The position numbers and the translations under genes were made by a program. Under the pieces are notes generated by a model. It was not told where the DNA came from. It worked only from the letters and a program-made list of their open reading frames with translations, and searched no databases. Positions 13,141-13,798 of a DNA stretch of 13,798 bases are shown one piece after another; positions within the stretch are counted from its first letter, which is position 1, and each line of letters begins with the position of its first letter. Source of the stretch: JAIBJN01 sp035461525 (GTDB lineage: Bacteria; Actinomycetota; Thermoleophilia; Gaiellales; Gaiellaceae). The DNA is taken from contig DATHVD010000043.1 in NCBI GenBank assembly GCA_035461525.1, positions 1-13,798 of the forward strand, read 5' to 3'.

Positions 13141-13798
13141 CTACCCGCGCGCGTCCGAGTCCGCGAAGATCCGCATCGGCAGGCCGGCGAGCGCCTCGCC
13201 GCCGTCCGCGGTGACGAGCCACGTGTCCTGCATGTAGAGGCACGAGCGGCCGTCGTCGGCGATCGCGTGCGGGTGCATCGAGAAGACCATGTTCGCCGCC
13301 AGCTCGGTCTCGACGCCCTCGCCGATCTTCGGGTGCTCGATCATCGTCATCCCGATCGAGTGGCCGGTGACGTGGCCGAGCGTGTAGCCGCGCTCGGCGA
13401 ACCCGCGCGAGACGGCGCGGTGGACGTCGTGCGCGCTCGCGCCGGGGCGCATGGCCTGCTTCGCCGCCTCCTCGTACTCCTCGTAGGCCTCGAGCATGCG
13501 CTTCGTCTCGTCGTTCGGCTCGCCCTGGACGGCGATCGCGCGGGAGACCTCGACCCAGTGCCCGCCGGGCCCGGCGATCTCGAGCGAGGGCAGGACGAGG
13601 TCTCCGGCGGAGAAGCGCCGCTCGGCGCTCGCGATCCGAAACTCCGGGAGCGCGGCGCCGGCCTCGTTGCCGACGAGCACCATGTCCATCGTCAGACGCC
13701 CGCAGCCCTGCTCGACGAAGTAGCGCTCGCACGGCGCGAGCACCTCGGCCTCGGTCTTCCCCGCCTCGATCCCGTCGAGGAAGATCCAGAACCCCTCC
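13141..13798 (-). CDS. M24 (pita-bread) family protein, C-terminal part, degenerate metal site
   Basis: 218 codons are visible and the gene runs off the right edge, so the start is unseen. The fold is clear: LDGIEAGKTEAE near the left, GDLVLPSLE, GHVTGHSIGM and the end DTWLVTADGGEALAG match the aminopeptidase P/creatinase C-terminal domain. Of the five metal ligands of M24 peptidases (D, D, H, E, E), only the His (visible residue 146) is kept; the others align with S71, E83, H175 and Q190. This argues against a dinuclear metallo-aminopeptidase and for a creatinase- or ectoine-hydrolase-like amidinohydrolase or another non-peptidase role, which is inference. Cytosolic; no signal is visible. 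It converges with the MarR gene. Confidence 0.88.
   Translation of the reverse strand, partial: EGFWIFLDGIEAGKTEAEVLAPCERYFVEQGCGRLTMDMVLVGNEAGAALPEFRIASAERRFSAGDLVLPSLEIAGPGGHWVEVSRAIAVQGEPNDETKRMLEAYEEYEEAAKQAMRPGASAHDVHRAVSRGFAERGYTLGHVTGHSIGMTMIEHPKIGEGVETELAANMVFSMHPHAIADDGRSCLYMQDTWLVTADGGEALAGLPMRIFADSDARG

Noticed and set aside
1..13798. CRISPR array, tRNA, rRNA, insertion sequence or prophage attachment site
   Set aside because: Reading through the window I saw no spaced direct repeats, tRNA-like cloverleaf, rRNA sequence, transposase or integrase motif. This was by eye, so a short tRNA could be missed, although the coding density leaves little room.

Overview
The window is very GC-rich and gene-dense. 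Many stop/start overlaps are of the ATGA or GTGA type, and several genes look leaderless, with a TANNNT box 6 to 9 nt before a start codon that lacks a Shine-Dalgarno. This points to a high-GC actinobacterium. The split transhydrogenase, the SigG-type sigma factor and the reduced Mau-like cluster would suit a deep-branching group such as Thermoleophilia, but that placement is inference and no rRNA marker is present.

Layout. 1-388 (minus): start of an SDR oxidoreductase behind a small DUF6457-type gene. 389-413: short divergent promoter region. 414-3222 (plus): complete three-gene proton-translocating NAD(P) transhydrogenase operon. 3270-4736 (minus): secreted subtilisin-like protease with its own promoter. 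4872-7742 (minus): a tightly packed operon encoding a MauE-MauD fusion, a Tat-exported 10-cysteine protein resembling the methylamine dehydrogenase light chain (MauA), a possible 27-residue membrane peptide, and a multi-TM protein with a beta-propeller-like C-terminal domain. 7885-8340 (plus): VOC/glyoxalase-fold protein. 8341-8518: spacer with a large palindrome and an intrinsic terminator. 8519-11060 (minus): three-gene DrrA/DrrB-type ABC-2 exporter with two different permeases. 11114-11476 (minus): second VOC protein. 11543-12607 (plus): SigG-type ECF sigma factor with a SnoaL-like C-terminal domain. 12651-13136 (plus): MarR regulator. 13141-13798 (minus): C-terminal part of an M24-fold protein that has lost most metal ligands.

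Most unusual is the 4872-7742 cluster. In classical methylamine dehydrogenase, MauD and MauE help form disulfides in the cysteine-rich light chain MauA, which docks on the seven-bladed propeller MauB. Here MauE and MauD are one polypeptide, the MauA-like protein has a G-x-P repeat insert, and a membrane-anchored propeller-like protein sits where a docking partner would be expected. No MauG-like CxxCH haem protein, amicyanin or canonical MauB is visible. I read this as a divergent envelope redox module of unknown function. It may build a quinone-type cofactor or may simply be a disulfide-stabilised surface complex. The remaining genes are recognisable housekeeping, transport and regulatory types.
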